A stretch of DNA of 64,000 nt from Sphingobium sp. (GCA_035196065.1 CP136575.1:2582769-2646768); one strand, 5' to 3'. Shown: positions 7,435-17,819, numbered from the stretch's first letter. Made by a program: numbers and translations. Notes: a model not told the origin generated them from the letters alone.

Positions 7435-10179
7435 ATGCTTGCGACCCTCTCTCTGCGAACGAAAACGACCTTGTTCTGCGCAGCTTCGCTGTTGGCATTT
7501 CCGGTCCATGCATCTGCAGACACCAGTGCAGCGGAGGCGATTCCGCCAAGCGCGGAGGAAAAGCCGGCGCAGGAAATCATCGTCACCGCCGAACGGATTC
7601 GCGGCTCGGTCGATACTGACGTTCCACCCATTGACGAACTATCCGCCGACGAGATTGAAGGACTGGGCGCATCTTCTGTTGCCGATATCCTGACTGCCGT
7701 GGCACCACAGGCGGGAAGCGGGCGTGGACGCGGCGCCGGCGGACCTCCGGTCATCCTGCTCAACGGCCAGCGCATCGGCAGTTTCCGCGAATTGCGCGAC
7801 CTGCCGCCAGAGGCAATCCGCCGGGTCCAGATCTTCCCGGAAGAACTGGCGCTGAAATATGGATTCCGTCCCGACCAGCGCGTGGTGAATTTCATCCTTA
7901 AGGACAATTTCGCGTCATTCAGTGTCGAAACCGACCTCGCGCTTCCCCAAGACGGGGGTTTCAGCCGCAAGGAATTTGAAACAACCTTCACCCGCATCGG
8001 CAAGGACAACCGGCTCAACATCGATTTCGAATTCGAAAGCCAGAGCCGCATCACCGAGGATGAGCGCGACATAGTGTCTAGCGAGACAGCAGCGCCCTTT
8101 GCACTGCAGGGCAATGTCTTGTCAGCCATTTCGGGTGCATCGATTAGCCCGGCGCTAAACGCGCTGGTCGGCCGTCCCGTGACCATCGCCGCTGTACCCG
8201 GCACGCCGACACTGGCTGGATTTGCCACGACCGCCAACCAGCCGGCATCGGGCAATATTGGCGAGTTCCGTACCCTGCTGCCCAGTTCGCAGCGCTACAG
8301 CGCCAACGCGACATGGAGCAAAGTGCTTGGCCCACAGAGCAATTTTTCGCTGAACGGCCGGCTCGAATCCGAAGACCAGCAGAGCCTTTTAGGATTGCCA
8401 TTTGCCAGCCTGGCCGTGCCGGCAAGCAACGCTACCAACCCCTTTGGCACAGATGTTGTCGTCAACCGCTATTTCGAAAACCCGCGTCCGCTAAACCGCG
8501 AACGCACGACGCAAACCGCGCAGACCGGCTTTTCCCTCAACCTGCCGGTCGCCGGATGGCGCTGGGCACTGACCGGCGACTATACGCTGATCGACAGCGA
8601 AACGCTGACCCAGACCAATGGTGATTTCACCGCACTGCGCAGCGGCATCACTGCGGGAACGGTCAATCCCTTTGCTTCCACGCTGGGCAACGACCTTTTG
8701 TTCACCGCTCCCGATACCGCCGACAGCAGCAGCGGCACGCTTTCCATGCGCAGCACCTTTGCCGGCGAATTGTTCGACTGGCAGGCAGGAACCGCGCAGA
8801 TCACCCTGCGCAACGGCTTTGACCGGCAGACGATCGACAGCGTCGCCGTGCGCCGTGCTATCGTCACCTCCGCCGATCTGACGCGTGAGAATATCAACAG
8901 TGCGTTCAACCTCGAATTGCCGCTGGTCGATCGCGGCGTCGGCGCGCTGGGCGGCATCGGCAGGCTCTCGGTCAACGGCAATATGGGTTTCACCGACCTT
9001 TCCGATTTCGGCACGCTGATCGAATATGGCGCGGGCCTGCGCTGGCAGCCGGCCGATAATCTCAGCTTCACCGCATCGATCATCGGCGATGAAAACGCGC
9101 CGTCGCTGGGGCAGCTTGGAAATCCGCTGATCGTCACCCCCAATGTCGCGGTCTTCGATTTTACGCGCAATGAAAGCCGCTTCATCGAAGTCGTCACCGG
9201 CGGCAATCCCGGCCTGCAAGCCGAAAGCCGCCGCGACCTGAAACTGGGTGTCGACTGGTCACCGAAATTTGTCGAAAGCCTGTCGCTGCAGTTCGAATAT
9301 TTCCGCAACCGAAGCGACAACACCACATCGGCTTTCCCGATCCTGACACCCGAAATCGAGGCCGCCTTTCCGGGGCGCGTGACCCGCGCCGCCAATGGCC
9401 AATTGCTGCGCCTTGACCAGCGTGCCGTCAATTTTGATCAGGAACGGGGCCAGCGGATCCGCTGGGGTTTCAACATTTCCGGCGCATTGGGCGCCCAGCC
9501 CTCGCCTGGCGGCTTTGGCCGACCGGGTACAGCCGCGCCGGCAGGCGCACGCCCGCAAGCCGCTGCCGCCCCCGCCCCCGCAGGCGCGCGTCCGCAAGGC
9601 GCTGGTGCGCCGACTGGTGGCGCTAGGCCGATGGGCATGGGCGGGCCAGGCGGCGGTCGCGGTGGGATGATGATGGGTGGCATGGGTGGCCCACCCAGCC
9701 GCTGGAGCATCGCGCTCTATCACACTTACCGGATACAAGAGGAAATTCTGATCCGTCCGGGCGTGCCCGTTCTTGATCTGCTCGATGGCTCTGCCACCAG
9801 CAATCTGGGCGGCGCGCCGCGGCATGAATTGTCGCTCAATGGCGGCCTATTCCACAAGGGCATGGGACTGCGCTTTGAGGGCAGTTATAGAGGCAGCACA
9901 CGCGCCGATGGCAGCGGCCTTCCCGGCAGCACCGACCTGTATTTCAGCGACCAGATGGCGATGAACCTGTTTCTGTTTGTCAGCCTCGACCAGCGTGGCA
10001 ATCTGACCAAGAAACTGCCCTGGCTGAAGGGGAGCCGTATCGCCGTGCGCGTGGAAAACCTGTTCGACGATTATGTGAAGGTGCGCGATGCGGCGGGGAA
10101 CCAGCCGCTAAGCTATCAGCGGGGCTTTCTGGATCCGCAAGGCCGCGTTGTTGAGTTGAGTTTCCGCAAGCGGTTTTGA
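7435..10179 (+). CDS. TonB-dependent receptor with Gly/Pro/Ala/Met-rich insertion
   Basis: The 914-residue protein begins with a signal peptide ending near FPVHASA, then a TonB-box-like EIIVTAERIRG and a plug domain (VILLNGQRIGSF, IRRVQIFPEELALKYGFRPD). The barrel ends in LSFRKRF. About residues 685-755 form a low-complexity tract with repeated ARPQ units, then a Gly/Met run, interrupting the barrel where an extracellular loop would be expected. Such receptors import large or scarce nutrients; the substrate is unknown. The ATG at 7435 has no clear ribosome binding site, so the start is less certain than the frame. Confidence 0.88.
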   Translation: MLATLSLRTKTTLFCAASLLAFPVHASADTSAAEAIPPSAEEKPAQEIIVTAERIRGSVDTDVPPIDELSADEIEGLGASSVADILTAVAPQAGSGRGRGAGGPPVILLNGQRIGSFRELRDLPPEAIRRVQIFPEELALKYGFRPDQRVVNFILKDNFASFSVETDLALPQDGGFSRKEFETTFTRIGKDNRLNIDFEFESQSRITEDERDIVSSETAAPFALQGNVLSAISGASISPALNALVGRPVTIAAVPGTPTLAGFATTANQPASGNIGEFRTLLPSSQRYSANATWSKVLGPQSNFSLNGRLESEDQQSLLGLPFASLAVPASNATNPFGTDVVVNRYFENPRPLNRERTTQTAQTGFSLNLPVAGWRWALTGDYTLIDSETLTQTNGDFTALRSGITAGTVNPFASTLGNDLLFTAPDTADSSSGTLSMRSTFAGELFDWQAGTAQITLRNGFDRQTIDSVAVRRAIVTSADLTRENINSAFNLELPLVDRGVGALGGIGRLSVNGNMGFTDLSDFGTLIEYGAGLRWQPADNLSFTASIIGDENAPSLGQLGNPLIVTPNVAVFDFTRNESRFIEVVTGGNPGLQAESRRDLKLGVDWSPKFVESLSLQFEYFRNRSDNTTSAFPILTPEIEAAFPGRVTRAANGQLLRLDQRAVNFDQERGQRIRWGFNISGALGAQPSPGGFGRPGTAAPAGARPQAAAAPAPAGARPQGAGAPTGGARPMGMGGPGGGRGGMMMGGMGGPPSRWSIALYHTYRIQEEILIRPGVPVLDLLDGSATSNLGGAPRHELSLNGGLFHKGMGLRFEGSYRGSTRADGSGLPGSTDLYFSDQMAMNLFLFVSLDQRGNLTKKLPWLKGSRIAVRVENLFDDYVKVRDAAGNQPLSYQRGFLDPQGRVVELSFRKRF

Positions 10180-10199
10180 TGCACCTGTGAGGCGCGGCA

Positions 10200-11045
10200 T
10201 CAACCGGCTTTGCGCAGCTTTCGGACGATCCGCCAGCCATAGGCCTTAAGCCGGTTTTGCGCCGGATAGCGCCCGGGAGCTAGGGGTCGCAGCCCTGCCT
10301 TGCGCAACAGATGGTTGAACGCACGGGCATCTGCCTCGGCATAGCTCCAGTCGCTCCGCCATGTAATCGACAATGATATGGACGGGTCGGGGCCGACCTT
10401 TACATGGTGCGGCGCCATCACAGGGACAAACACCGCCTCGCCCGGAACGAGCGTCCATGGCGTTCCGCCCGCAGCCAGTTCGTCGCGCCATATAAGGTTG
10501 CGATGCCCGCCCGTATGATAGCCTTCATGGGTTTCGTCTGGCGCAAAACGGGGATCACCCGCCGGAAACTGGGTCATCGTCTTGCTGCCCTTCAATTGCA
10601 GCAGGATGTTATGTTCGGGATCGAAATGATAGGGCGTCACTGCCTGAGGCGATGACACAAAAATGAACCCCTGCGGCATCAGCATCGCCCCGGTTTTCGC
10701 CTCGATCAGCGGTTTCAGTTCGCCCAGCAGCGACAGCAACAGATCGCGATAATCGGGCATCTGCTCGATATTCTTCAGCACCGCCCAACTGCGGCAGCTA
10801 TCGACATGGCGGATCGTGTCGCCAATCGACAGGCCGTTTGCGATGTCGCTTTCAGGATCGACGCCGGTGGGCAGATCGCCCCGATTATATTCAACCGACG
10901 CTGCAGGCAGGCTTTCGCCCAGCCGCGCCAGCGCATTTAGCGTCAGCAACGGATGGTCCCGCAAATCATGCTCAACTTTGTGCGCGGCTTCCGGATAATT
11001 GCCCGCAAAGCAGGCTAACGCCGCGTCCCCGAAAATGGCTGTCAT
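10200..11045 (-). CDS. JmjC/cupin-like Fe(II)/2-oxoglutarate oxygenase-type protein
   Basis: This 281-residue protein has a cupin/JmjC-like core. TPYHFDPEHNILLQLKGSK (about 138-154) supplies the H-x-D iron ligands (H140, D142) and a downstream Lys. PGEAVFVPVMAPHHVK (about 201-216) supplies the distal His (H213 or H214). Members of this fold hydroxylate protein or small-molecule substrates; the target here is unknown. The start codon overlaps the stop of the upstream GNAT-like gene by 4 bases, so the two are probably made together. The C-terminal 45 residues are basic. Confidence 0.8.
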   Translation of the reverse strand: MTAIFGDAALACFAGNYPEAAHKVEHDLRDHPLLTLNALARLGESLPAASVEYNRGDLPTGVDPESDIANGLSIGDTIRHVDSCRSWAVLKNIEQMPDYRDLLLSLLGELKPLIEAKTGAMLMPQGFIFVSSPQAVTPYHFDPEHNILLQLKGSKTMTQFPAGDPRFAPDETHEGYHTGGHRNLIWRDELAAGGTPWTLVPGEAVFVPVMAPHHVKVGPDPSISLSITWRSDWSYAEADARAFNHLLRKAGLRPLAPGRYPAQNRLKAYGWRIVRKLRKAG

Positions 11046-12262
11046 TGCTTCAATCCACTGCCAATCCTGTTTGAGCTGCCGACGATCTGCCTGATCCTTG
11101 CCTTGGCCTTTTCTGCACCGATCATTGCCGCAAATGCCGCACGCCGCAACGGGCCACCGATCGCAACCGAATAGCGGCCAATGGCGCGCCGCCCCGTCCA
11201 GATGCTGTCGATCATGGGATGGTCCTGTGCGGCACAGCTATCGCACCAGGCAAGGTCGGCATGGTTGAGAAGTTCAAGATTTTCGATCTGCAGCAAAACG
11301 CCCGGCGAAAAGCGCGAATAATCCTCGTCAAACGCGGTCTTGAAGGCAAACGCGCCAGGCAGGCAGAGGAAATTCACCAGCATTGCGATCGCACGGCCAT
11401 CAAGCCGCAATGCCAGCAGGTCGAGCCGGCCTGCGCTATGCGCGCCTTGTAGCGCAGCGCGGAACATTGCCCGCGTCTTGTCTGCACAATCGAGCGCTGA
11501 CCCGTTGGCCCCCTTCCAGCCGCGCCGTTCGAGCGCGAGAAATTCGTCGATCCAGCCATCAAGCCCTTGCGCGCCAAAGCCATGCTCGCAGTTGAGTGCA
11601 CCGAGTTCGGCCAGGCGCTTATGCTGACGACGCAATTCCTTGCGCTTCTTTCCGCGTACCGCCTGTTCAAGATAGGCATCGGGCGCAAGGCCACGTTCCA
11701 ACAGCGCGCGCCCCTCGTTATGGACCTGCGCAATCTGGCGTTTCTGTGCGGCGCAGATGCGGTGCAATGCCGCCATCACAGGGCCCTCGCCCGCCATGGC
11801 GCGCAGATGCAGGAAATTCGCTCCACCGTCATGACCATCGAGGAAAGTCAGCAATTTTGACCAGAAAGCCTCTTCATGACCGCGTCGGATCAACGGCGCG
11901 CCCAGAAAGGCATTGGGGTTGAGCCAGTTCTGAAGATGCGCAATCGGCAGCCGGGCGTAAGCCGGCATATGCTGCATCGGAAACAAGCCAATAATCTCGG
12001 CATCGCTGACAATCGCAAAACGCAAATCATCCCCGGGGCATAATTTGTCCGCAGCGGCGGCCAGATACCAATATTCTGAAAAGGCATTGGGTTCGGCGGG
12101 ACTCTTCGCAATCTCACCCAAGACTGCGTGCAGGCCCGTATCGCAAAGGAATTCTGCAGCAGTTACAAGGCGCACATCGACCGCCATGCCGCGCCTCTGC
12201 GCCGCTGGCGACCTATCCAGTTTATCGATGACAGCCCTGTCCGCGTCCATCGCGCGCCACAT
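11042..12262 (-). CDS. GNAT-fold acyltransferase (FemAB/CelD-like)
   Basis: The frame encodes 406 residues, or 385 if translation begins at MAVDVRLV. The layout resembles the double-GNAT group related to CelD/BcsL and FemAB: an N-terminal half with SEYWYLAAAADKL and FPMQHMP, a basic linker AVRGKKRKELRRQHKRL, and a second half with FLALERRGWKG and a ligand-binding stretch AFKTAFDEDYSRFSPGVLL. Such proteins transfer acyl groups or amino acids, often in envelope or polysaccharide modification. The substrate is unknown. It is coupled to the JmjC-like gene by a 4-base overlap. Confidence 0.78.
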   Translation of the reverse strand: MWRAMDADRAVIDKLDRSPAAQRRGMAVDVRLVTAAEFLCDTGLHAVLGEIAKSPAEPNAFSEYWYLAAAADKLCPGDDLRFAIVSDAEIIGLFPMQHMPAYARLPIAHLQNWLNPNAFLGAPLIRRGHEEAFWSKLLTFLDGHDGGANFLHLRAMAGEGPVMAALHRICAAQKRQIAQVHNEGRALLERGLAPDAYLEQAVRGKKRKELRRQHKRLAELGALNCEHGFGAQGLDGWIDEFLALERRGWKGANGSALDCADKTRAMFRAALQGAHSAGRLDLLALRLDGRAIAMLVNFLCLPGAFAFKTAFDEDYSRFSPGVLLQIENLELLNHADLAWCDSCAAQDHPMIDSIWTGRRAIGRYSVAIGGPLRRAAFAAMIGAEKAKARIRQIVGSSNRIGSGLKQ

Positions 12263-12328
12263 CCCCTGCTTTCCAAGGATGAATGTTAAGACAAAAGCAC
12301 AAAGATTGCGTGAAGATTTGTAAACAAA

Positions 12329-12361
12329 GAAAAGGCCGCGCTGCCTGTGCAGTCGCGGCCT
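12329..12361 (-). terminator. Rho-independent terminator of the S9 peptidase gene
   Basis: The arms AGGCCGCG (12333-12340) and CGCGGCCT (12354-12361) are perfect. A further CTGC/GCAG pairing extends the stem inside, and on the minus strand it runs into TTTTCTTTG. Confidence 0.85.
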
Positions 12362-12388
12362 ATTTCCAATTCATGGGGCGTTATCGCC

Positions 12389-14479
12389 TCAGCCGTTGAC
12401 CTTGACGGTCACTGCAGGTTCCTTGTCCGGATCGGTGGCGATATAGGCCGGGTTGAACCGGCGCGCCCAATTTTCCGCCTCTACCAGCCATTCGATGTGA
12501 ACATCTTCATAAGGCAGGTTGTGCGTGCCTTTGGGCTGTTCGACATAACGGAAATCGACGCCTTCCTTCTTGCCCGAACCCTTCAACCGCGAAACCAGCG
12601 TGCGCGACTGTTCGATCGGAATACGGGCATCGCGCAGACCGGCAACGATAAGGATCGGCGACCAAGGCCCGTCGGTGTTGCGCGCCGAAGAAATGCCAAT
12701 GAGGTCGTCTGACGTCGCCTGGAAATTCGCACCGAATGAACCGAAGGTGCGGGTATCAAACGCCTTCATCATCGGGAAATCATAGACGCCGGCACCGGCA
12801 ATAGCGCATTTCCAGACATTGGGATCGCGCTGCGCGCCGCGCGCAGTGGCATAACCGCCATAGGACCAACCCATGATGCAGGCGCGATCCTTGTCGATCA
12901 GGCCGCTATTGGCAAACCAGGTGACCGCATCGTTGAGATCATCCTGCATGCGCAGGCCATAACCATTGGGCTTGCGCCCTTCCTTGACGAAATCCTTCCC
13001 ATAACCGCCTGAACCACGATAGTTGGGCTGGATCACGACATAGCCGAGTTCGGCCATCGCCTGATGCCAGGGGAAGAAGCCGAATTCCTCCTGATCGCGC
13101 ACGCCGAACGGGCCGCCATGCGGCATCACAATCACCGGCAGATTCTTGCGATGCGGGCGATTGCGCGGATAGGTGACGACTGCCTCAATCTCCATACCGT
13201 CCGACGCCTTGTAGCGGATGGAATCGGTCGGGTTGAGTTCGGCATCCTTCAGGATCGGGTGGAACCAACCCAGCAGCTGCATCTTGCCGCTTTCGGTATC
13301 ATAGAGAAAATAGCCGCCGGGCTCATTGGGCTTGCCCTTAAAAAGGACCAGCTTGGTATCGCCATCATTGGATGAGACCACGCGCACATTGCTGCGGCCG
13401 AAATCCTCATCCATAAACTTTTGCACTGCTGCAAGACGGGGATCAAACCAACGGGTCCGCTCCTTTGTCGTCGTATAGGCAACACCCGCCAGATTATTGT
13501 CGTCTTCGGTAGCAATCAGGTTATCAACGTCATAGCCCTTGATACCAAACACAGGCTCGCCAACGACCTCCATGGTGCGGACGTTGATCTTGTAAACCTT
13601 GCGGAACCCATCCTTGTTGCTCGTGGCATAGGCCATGTCCGGTTCGTCGAGGAAGATTTCGGGAACGATCTGTGTACCGGTAAAGGTCGGATCCGCCTCG
13701 TTTGAAACCGTCTTGAACGTATCGTTCGGGCCGGAGCGATACATCAGGCGCTGCTTACCGCTGCTGCCATCGCCGCCAAGACCTGCGCGAACGACACCCT
13801 TGCCATCAACCAGCCAGCTGCCGACGAGGACGTTTGAACGCTGCACGGTCTTGTATTTGCCGGTGCGGGCATCAACCTCGATCACCTCGGGATTGCCTTC
13901 ATAGTCAACGCCATCCTTGATGCTGTCGCGCTGGACGAGAAGGGTTTCCTTGGCATCGTCGATATACATGATGCGTGCGCCGTTTGCACCGGTCTCGTCC
14001 CAGGCCAGCGGCGTCATCTTGCCGGTTTCGACATCATAGCCGACCAGCCGCGCCATATCGATGCGGCTGCCGTTGATATTTTCGCGCGAGGTCAGCGTAT
14101 AGACGATCGTGCGGTTGCCCACCCAGCGCCAGCTTGCAACCGAGCGGTCACCCACTTCGCGCTGTTCTTCAGCGGCAAGGAAAAAGGTTGGCGCAGAACC
14201 AGGCTTGTTGAGGTCGATCCAGCCCAGATTATCGACGCCGTTGCGCGACATCATCACTGCAATCTTGGTGCCGTCAGGCGAAAGGCGTGGCGAGCGCATG
14301 AACGGGCGCTTGCCAAAAACAGCGGTTTCGGCGCGGCCACGCAGACCGTTTACGACGATCGCATCCTTCGCTTCTGCACCTTGGCCGGCATCACCACCAT
14401 TGGCCGATACGGGCACAGACAAGGACACCGAAAGGGTGGCGGCCGACAACAGCAAACCCGCCAATTTAGACATTCGCAT
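12389..14479 (-). CDS. Secreted S9-family peptidase (prolyl oligopeptidase / acylaminoacyl peptidase-like)
   Basis: The 696-residue protein has a signal peptide (cleavage near SVPVSANGG), a beta-propeller region and a C-terminal alpha/beta-hydrolase domain. The catalytic triad is readable: Ser539 in GWSYGGYAT, Asp617 in LRDARIP and His653 in KGTHNLP. The family releases peptides or acyl-amino acids, probably in the periplasm here. The ATG at 14479 is chosen over a TTG one codon earlier because GGGGAG lies about six bases upstream of it. Terminator and promoter gaps suggest a single-gene unit. Confidence 0.93.
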   Translation of the reverse strand: MRMSKLAGLLLSAATLSVSLSVPVSANGGDAGQGAEAKDAIVVNGLRGRAETAVFGKRPFMRSPRLSPDGTKIAVMMSRNGVDNLGWIDLNKPGSAPTFFLAAEEQREVGDRSVASWRWVGNRTIVYTLTSRENINGSRIDMARLVGYDVETGKMTPLAWDETGANGARIMYIDDAKETLLVQRDSIKDGVDYEGNPEVIEVDARTGKYKTVQRSNVLVGSWLVDGKGVVRAGLGGDGSSGKQRLMYRSGPNDTFKTVSNEADPTFTGTQIVPEIFLDEPDMAYATSNKDGFRKVYKINVRTMEVVGEPVFGIKGYDVDNLIATEDDNNLAGVAYTTTKERTRWFDPRLAAVQKFMDEDFGRSNVRVVSSNDGDTKLVLFKGKPNEPGGYFLYDTESGKMQLLGWFHPILKDAELNPTDSIRYKASDGMEIEAVVTYPRNRPHRKNLPVIVMPHGGPFGVRDQEEFGFFPWHQAMAELGYVVIQPNYRGSGGYGKDFVKEGRKPNGYGLRMQDDLNDAVTWFANSGLIDKDRACIMGWSYGGYATARGAQRDPNVWKCAIAGAGVYDFPMMKAFDTRTFGSFGANFQATSDDLIGISSARNTDGPWSPILIVAGLRDARIPIEQSRTLVSRLKGSGKKEGVDFRYVEQPKGTHNLPYEDVHIEWLVEAENWARRFNPAYIATDPDKEPAVTVKVNG

Positions 14480-14611
14480 CAATAGCTCCCCAGCTTAAAT
14501 TTCTCTTTTTGGTTATAGTGTATCGTCACAACGAAACAACCAGACTCTCATCGTTTCGCCGTGAAATTCGACGAAGTGCAACGCGGCATTTTTCCTAGGG
14601 TCGAGACAAAG

Positions 14612-14641
14612 AAAAACCCCGCCGGATCGCTCCGACGGGGT
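14612..14641 (-). terminator. Rho-independent terminator of hppA
   Basis: The arms 14616-14626 and 14631-14641 pair over 11 positions with one mismatch around the loop TCGC. On the minus strand the stem is followed by TTTTTCTTTG. It lies 29 bases after the hppA stop. Confidence 0.88.
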
Positions 14642-14669
14642 CTTGATTTTCTAGGCGTCGCCGATGCGA

Positions 14670-16766
14670 TCAGACAGCGCCATGTGCCAGCGCTGCAAGC
14701 AGCAACAGGGCAACGATGTTGGTGATCTTGATCATCGGGTTGACGGCAGGACCAGCCGTATCCTTGTAAGGATCGCCAACCGTGTCGCCCGTCACCGCAG
14801 CTTTATGGGCTTCGCTGCCCTTGCCGCCATGATGGCCGTCTTCGATATATTTCTTGGCATTATCCCATGCGCCACCACCCGAGGTCATCGAGATGGCAAC
14901 GAACAGACCGCCCACGATCACACCGAGCAGGAGCGCACCGAGAGCGGCAAAGCCCTCTGCCTGGCCTGCAACAGCCGTGATGATGAAATAGACCGCAATC
15001 GGCGCGAGGACCGGCAACAGCGACGGAATGATCATTTCCTTGATCGCCGCCTTGGTCACCAGGTCAACCGTACGCGCATAGTTCGGCTTTGACTTGAAGG
15101 TCATGATGCCCGGATCGTTTGCGAACTGGTCACGCACGTCCTTCACCACTTCGCCAGCCGCACGACCCACAGCGGTCATGCCCATCGCACCGAAGAGGTA
15201 CGGCAGGAGCGCGCCGAGCAGGAGCCCGACGATGACATAGGGGTTTTCGAGGCTGAAATTGACCGTCAGGTTCGGGAAGAACTCGCGAAGGTCGGTCGTG
15301 TAAGCGGCGAACAGCACCAGTGCGGCAAGACCTGCCGAACCGATGGCATAGCCCTTGGTCACGGCCTTGGTGGTGTTGCCAACGGCATCGAGAAGGTCAG
15401 TCTTTTCACGAACGCTGTCGTCCAGACCGGCCATTTCGGCGATACCGCCCGCATTGTCCGTCACCGGACCATAGGCATCGAGTGCCACGACCATACCGGC
15501 CAGTGCAAGCATCGCGGTTGCCGCAAAGGCAATCCCGATAACGCCAGCCAGCTGGTAAGCGATGATGATGCCAGCGCAGATCACGATGGTCGGCATGGCG
15601 GTCGATTCAAGGCTGATAGCCAGACCCTGAATGACGTTGGTGCCATGGCCCGTTTCCGACGCCTTGGCGATCGACCGTACCGGACGATAGTTGGTGCCGG
15701 TATAATATTCGGTGATCCAGATGATCAGGCCGGTGATGATCAGGCCGAGCAGCGAGCAGTAGAACAGCGTGCGGCCGGTGAAACCGCCCACATCCGTTTC
15801 CATGCCGCCCATAGCATAGCTGATCGAGAACCAGATCGCTGGAACCGAAAGAACCGCGGTAACAAGGAAGCCCTTGTACATCGCACCCATGACATTGGTG
15901 CCGCCGCCCAGACGGACGAAATAGGTACCGATGATCGAGGTTACGACACACACACCGCCAATGAGGAGCGGGAGGCTCATCAGGTTCATCAGCAACGCAC
16001 TGTCGGTTACGCCCTTCACCAGAAGCGCGATGAGGACCATCGTTGCGCCAACGGTGACGACATAGGTTTCGAACAAGTCCGCAGCCATACCGGCGCAGTC
16101 ACCGACATTGTCACCGACATTGTCGGCGATAACTGCCGGGTTGCGTGGATCGTCTTCCGGAATGCCTGCTTCGACCTTGCCAACAAGGTCGGCGCCGACA
16201 TCTGCAGCCTTGGTGAAGATACCACCGCCGAGACGGGCGAAGATCGAGATGAGCGATGCGCCAAATGCCAAAGCAACCAGAGCGTCGACAACGGCGCGGC
16301 TGTTCGGTTCCATCATGGCGATATCGGTCAAATACCAGAAGAACACGGCAATCGCGAGCAAGGCGAGGCCAGCGACAAGCATGCCGGTGATCGCACCCGC
16401 ACGGAACGCCATGGTCAGGCCAGCCTGCAGGCCGGTCTGCGCAGCAGCTGCCGTACGCACGTTCGCACGCACCGAGATGTTCATCCCGATATAACCGGCA
16501 ACACCGGAAAGCACGGCGCCGATGACGAAGCCGATGGTCGGAATGACGCCCAGGAACGCGGCAACAAGCACAGCAACGACCACACCAACAATGGCGATGG
16601 TGCGATACTGGCGGCCCAGATAGGCCTGTGCGCCTTCTTGAATGGCAGCTGCGATTTCTTGCATTTTTTCATTGCCTGCCGAGGCGCCCAGCACCTGGCG
16701 GCTGGTGACGAAGCCGTAGATTACGGCCAAGACACCGCAAATAATTGCGATTAATGTCAAAGACAT
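14670..16766 (-). CDS. hppA: Membrane-bound proton-translocating pyrophosphatase (K+-independent type)
   Basis: The 698-residue polytopic protein has about 16 predicted membrane helices. The pyrophosphate-binding loop reads [20 protein letters not shown], followed by [20 protein letters not shown]. The enzyme hydrolyses pyrophosphate and pumps protons across the inner membrane. The segment [10 protein letters not shown] carries Lys and Thr at the two positions (460 and 463 in the reference numbering) that separate K+-independent from K+-dependent enzymes, which have Ala there. AAGGAGA precedes the ATG. Its own upstream gap and terminator suggest an independent transcript. Confidence 0.97.
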   Translation of the reverse strand: MSLTLIAIICGVLAVIYGFVTSRQVLGASAGNEKMQEIAAAIQEGAQAYLGRQYRTIAIVGVVVAVLVAAFLGVIPTIGFVIGAVLSGVAGYIGMNISVRANVRTAAAAQTGLQAGLTMAFRAGAITGMLVAGLALLAIAVFFWYLTDIAMMEPNSRAVVDALVALAFGASLISIFARLGGGIFTKAADVGADLVGKVEAGIPEDDPRNPAVIADNVGDNVGDCAGMAADLFETYVVTVGATMVLIALLVKGVTDSALLMNLMSLPLLIGGVCVVTSIIGTYFVRLGGGTNVMGAMYKGFLVTAVLSVPAIWFSISYAMGGMETDVGGFTGRTLFYCSLLGLIITGLIIWITEYYTGTNYRPVRSIAKASETGHGTNVIQGLAISLESTAMPTIVICAGIIIAYQLAGVIGIAFAATAMLALAGMVVALDAYGPVTDNAGGIAEMAGLDDSVREKTDLLDAVGNTTKAVTKGYAIGSAGLAALVLFAAYTTDLREFFPNLTVNFSLENPYVIVGLLLGALLPYLFGAMGMTAVGRAAGEVVKDVRDQFANDPGIMTFKSKPNYARTVDLVTKAAIKEMIIPSLLPVLAPIAVYFIITAVAGQAEGFAALGALLLGVIVGGLFVAISMTSGGGAWDNAKKYIEDGHHGGKGSEAHKAAVTGDTVGDPYKDTAGPAVNPMIKITNIVALLLLAALAHGAV

Positions 16767-16875
16767 GGAGTCTCCTTCCCCCTTGTATCTCTATATCAAA
16801 GTTGCGGACGTTCGCACGGGCGCCCAACCGCAAGCCGGCCAGCTATGCTGTGGAATGCAGGCTTAGGCAACCCTT

Positions 16876-16896
16876 AAAAGCCGCAGAAATCTGCGA
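16876..16896 (-). terminator. Possible weak terminator after thiL
   Basis: CGCAGA (16882-16887) pairs with TCTGCG (16890-16895). On the minus strand GCTTTTAAGG follows. The stem is short, so some readthrough into hppA is possible. Confidence 0.45.
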
Positions 16897-16901
16897 TAGC
16901 T

Positions 16902-17819
16902 TCAATGATGTTGATAACCCAGCGAAGGCGGCAGCGGGAGCGCAGCCCCTGCATGAAGGAGTGAGATGCCGCTGCCCTCGCCTACCTGGCCGATAATCGT
17001 CGCCGCAACGGGGAGCTCAATGTCAGCAGAAATGGTAAAGAGCAGCTGGTAATCATCGCCCCAGCTTGCCGCCTGCAAGCGGCTGTCGCGATTTTCGCCG
17101 CGACAGGCGCGATAGTCTTCACTCAAGGGAATTTTTGCCAGATCAATCTCGATTGCAACGCCGCTAGCGGTGGCGATACGTTCTACATCGATCAGCAGAC
17201 CATCGGATACATCCATCATCGCCGTGACATTCGGCGCGAGCGCCTTGCCATCATCGATGCGGGGCACCGGGCGATTATAGGCAGCGGCCAGCGCGGGCGG
17301 CGGATCAAAGCCTGCCTCGATCAATTCAAAACCGGCAAGCGCGTCGCCCAACACACCGGTAACACACAATAGATCGCCTGGCTGTGCACCACCGCGCGAG
17401 GGCACTGGCCGGAAGGTCGCCGCACCAATGGCAGTCAGCCCGACGGCGCGCTTGTCGCCCCGGTTGGAAACGGTATCACCGCCAAGCAAAGGCACGCCAT
17501 ATTGCCGCAGCACCTGCCCCAGCCCCTCTGCAAAGCGGCGGTCCCAATCACTGTCGCCCAGCATGAAGCCGAGCAACACGCCCAAGGGCCGGGCACCTTT
17601 TGCTGCAAGATCGGAAAGGTTCACCGCGACCAATTTCCAGGCGATATCGGTGGGATCGGCAGATTGCAGCCAGTGGACGCCTTCTGCCATCATGTCATGC
17701 GTCAGGATCAGGCTTTCCCCGCCCAATTCAATCACCGCCGCGTCATCCCGCAAATCGCGCGCAGCGGGATCGGTCGCGATAGCGCGCATCATCTGGATGA
17801 AAACGGATTCCGTGGTCAT
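16902..17819 (-). CDS. thiL: Thiamine-monophosphate kinase
   Basis: This 305-residue ThiL phosphorylates thiamine monophosphate to thiamine diphosphate with ATP. Family segments are present: LRDDAAVI, LTHDMMAEGVHW, AVNLSDLAAKGARPLG, GGDTV and MMDVSDGLLIDVERIA, with a late SWGDDYQLLFT. It is last in the hisG-hisD-nusB-thiL block and starts 97 bases after nusB. The nusB-thiL order is widespread in proteobacteria. Confidence 0.96.
   Translation of the reverse strand: MTTESVFIQMMRAIATDPAARDLRDDAAVIELGGESLILTHDMMAEGVHWLQSADPTDIAWKLVAVNLSDLAAKGARPLGVLLGFMLGDSDWDRRFAEGLGQVLRQYGVPLLGGDTVSNRGDKRAVGLTAIGAATFRPVPSRGGAQPGDLLCVTGVLGDALAGFELIEAGFDPPPALAAAYNRPVPRIDDGKALAPNVTAMMDVSDGLLIDVERIATASGVAIEIDLAKIPLSEDYRACRGENRDSRLQAASWGDDYQLLFTISADIELPVAATIIGQVGEGSGISLLHAGAALPLPPSLGYQHH

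Noticed and set aside
9519-9640. Repeats in the second TonB receptor as a possible CRISPR or tandem array
   Set aside because: The units are irregular, in frame and coding, with no uniform spacers.
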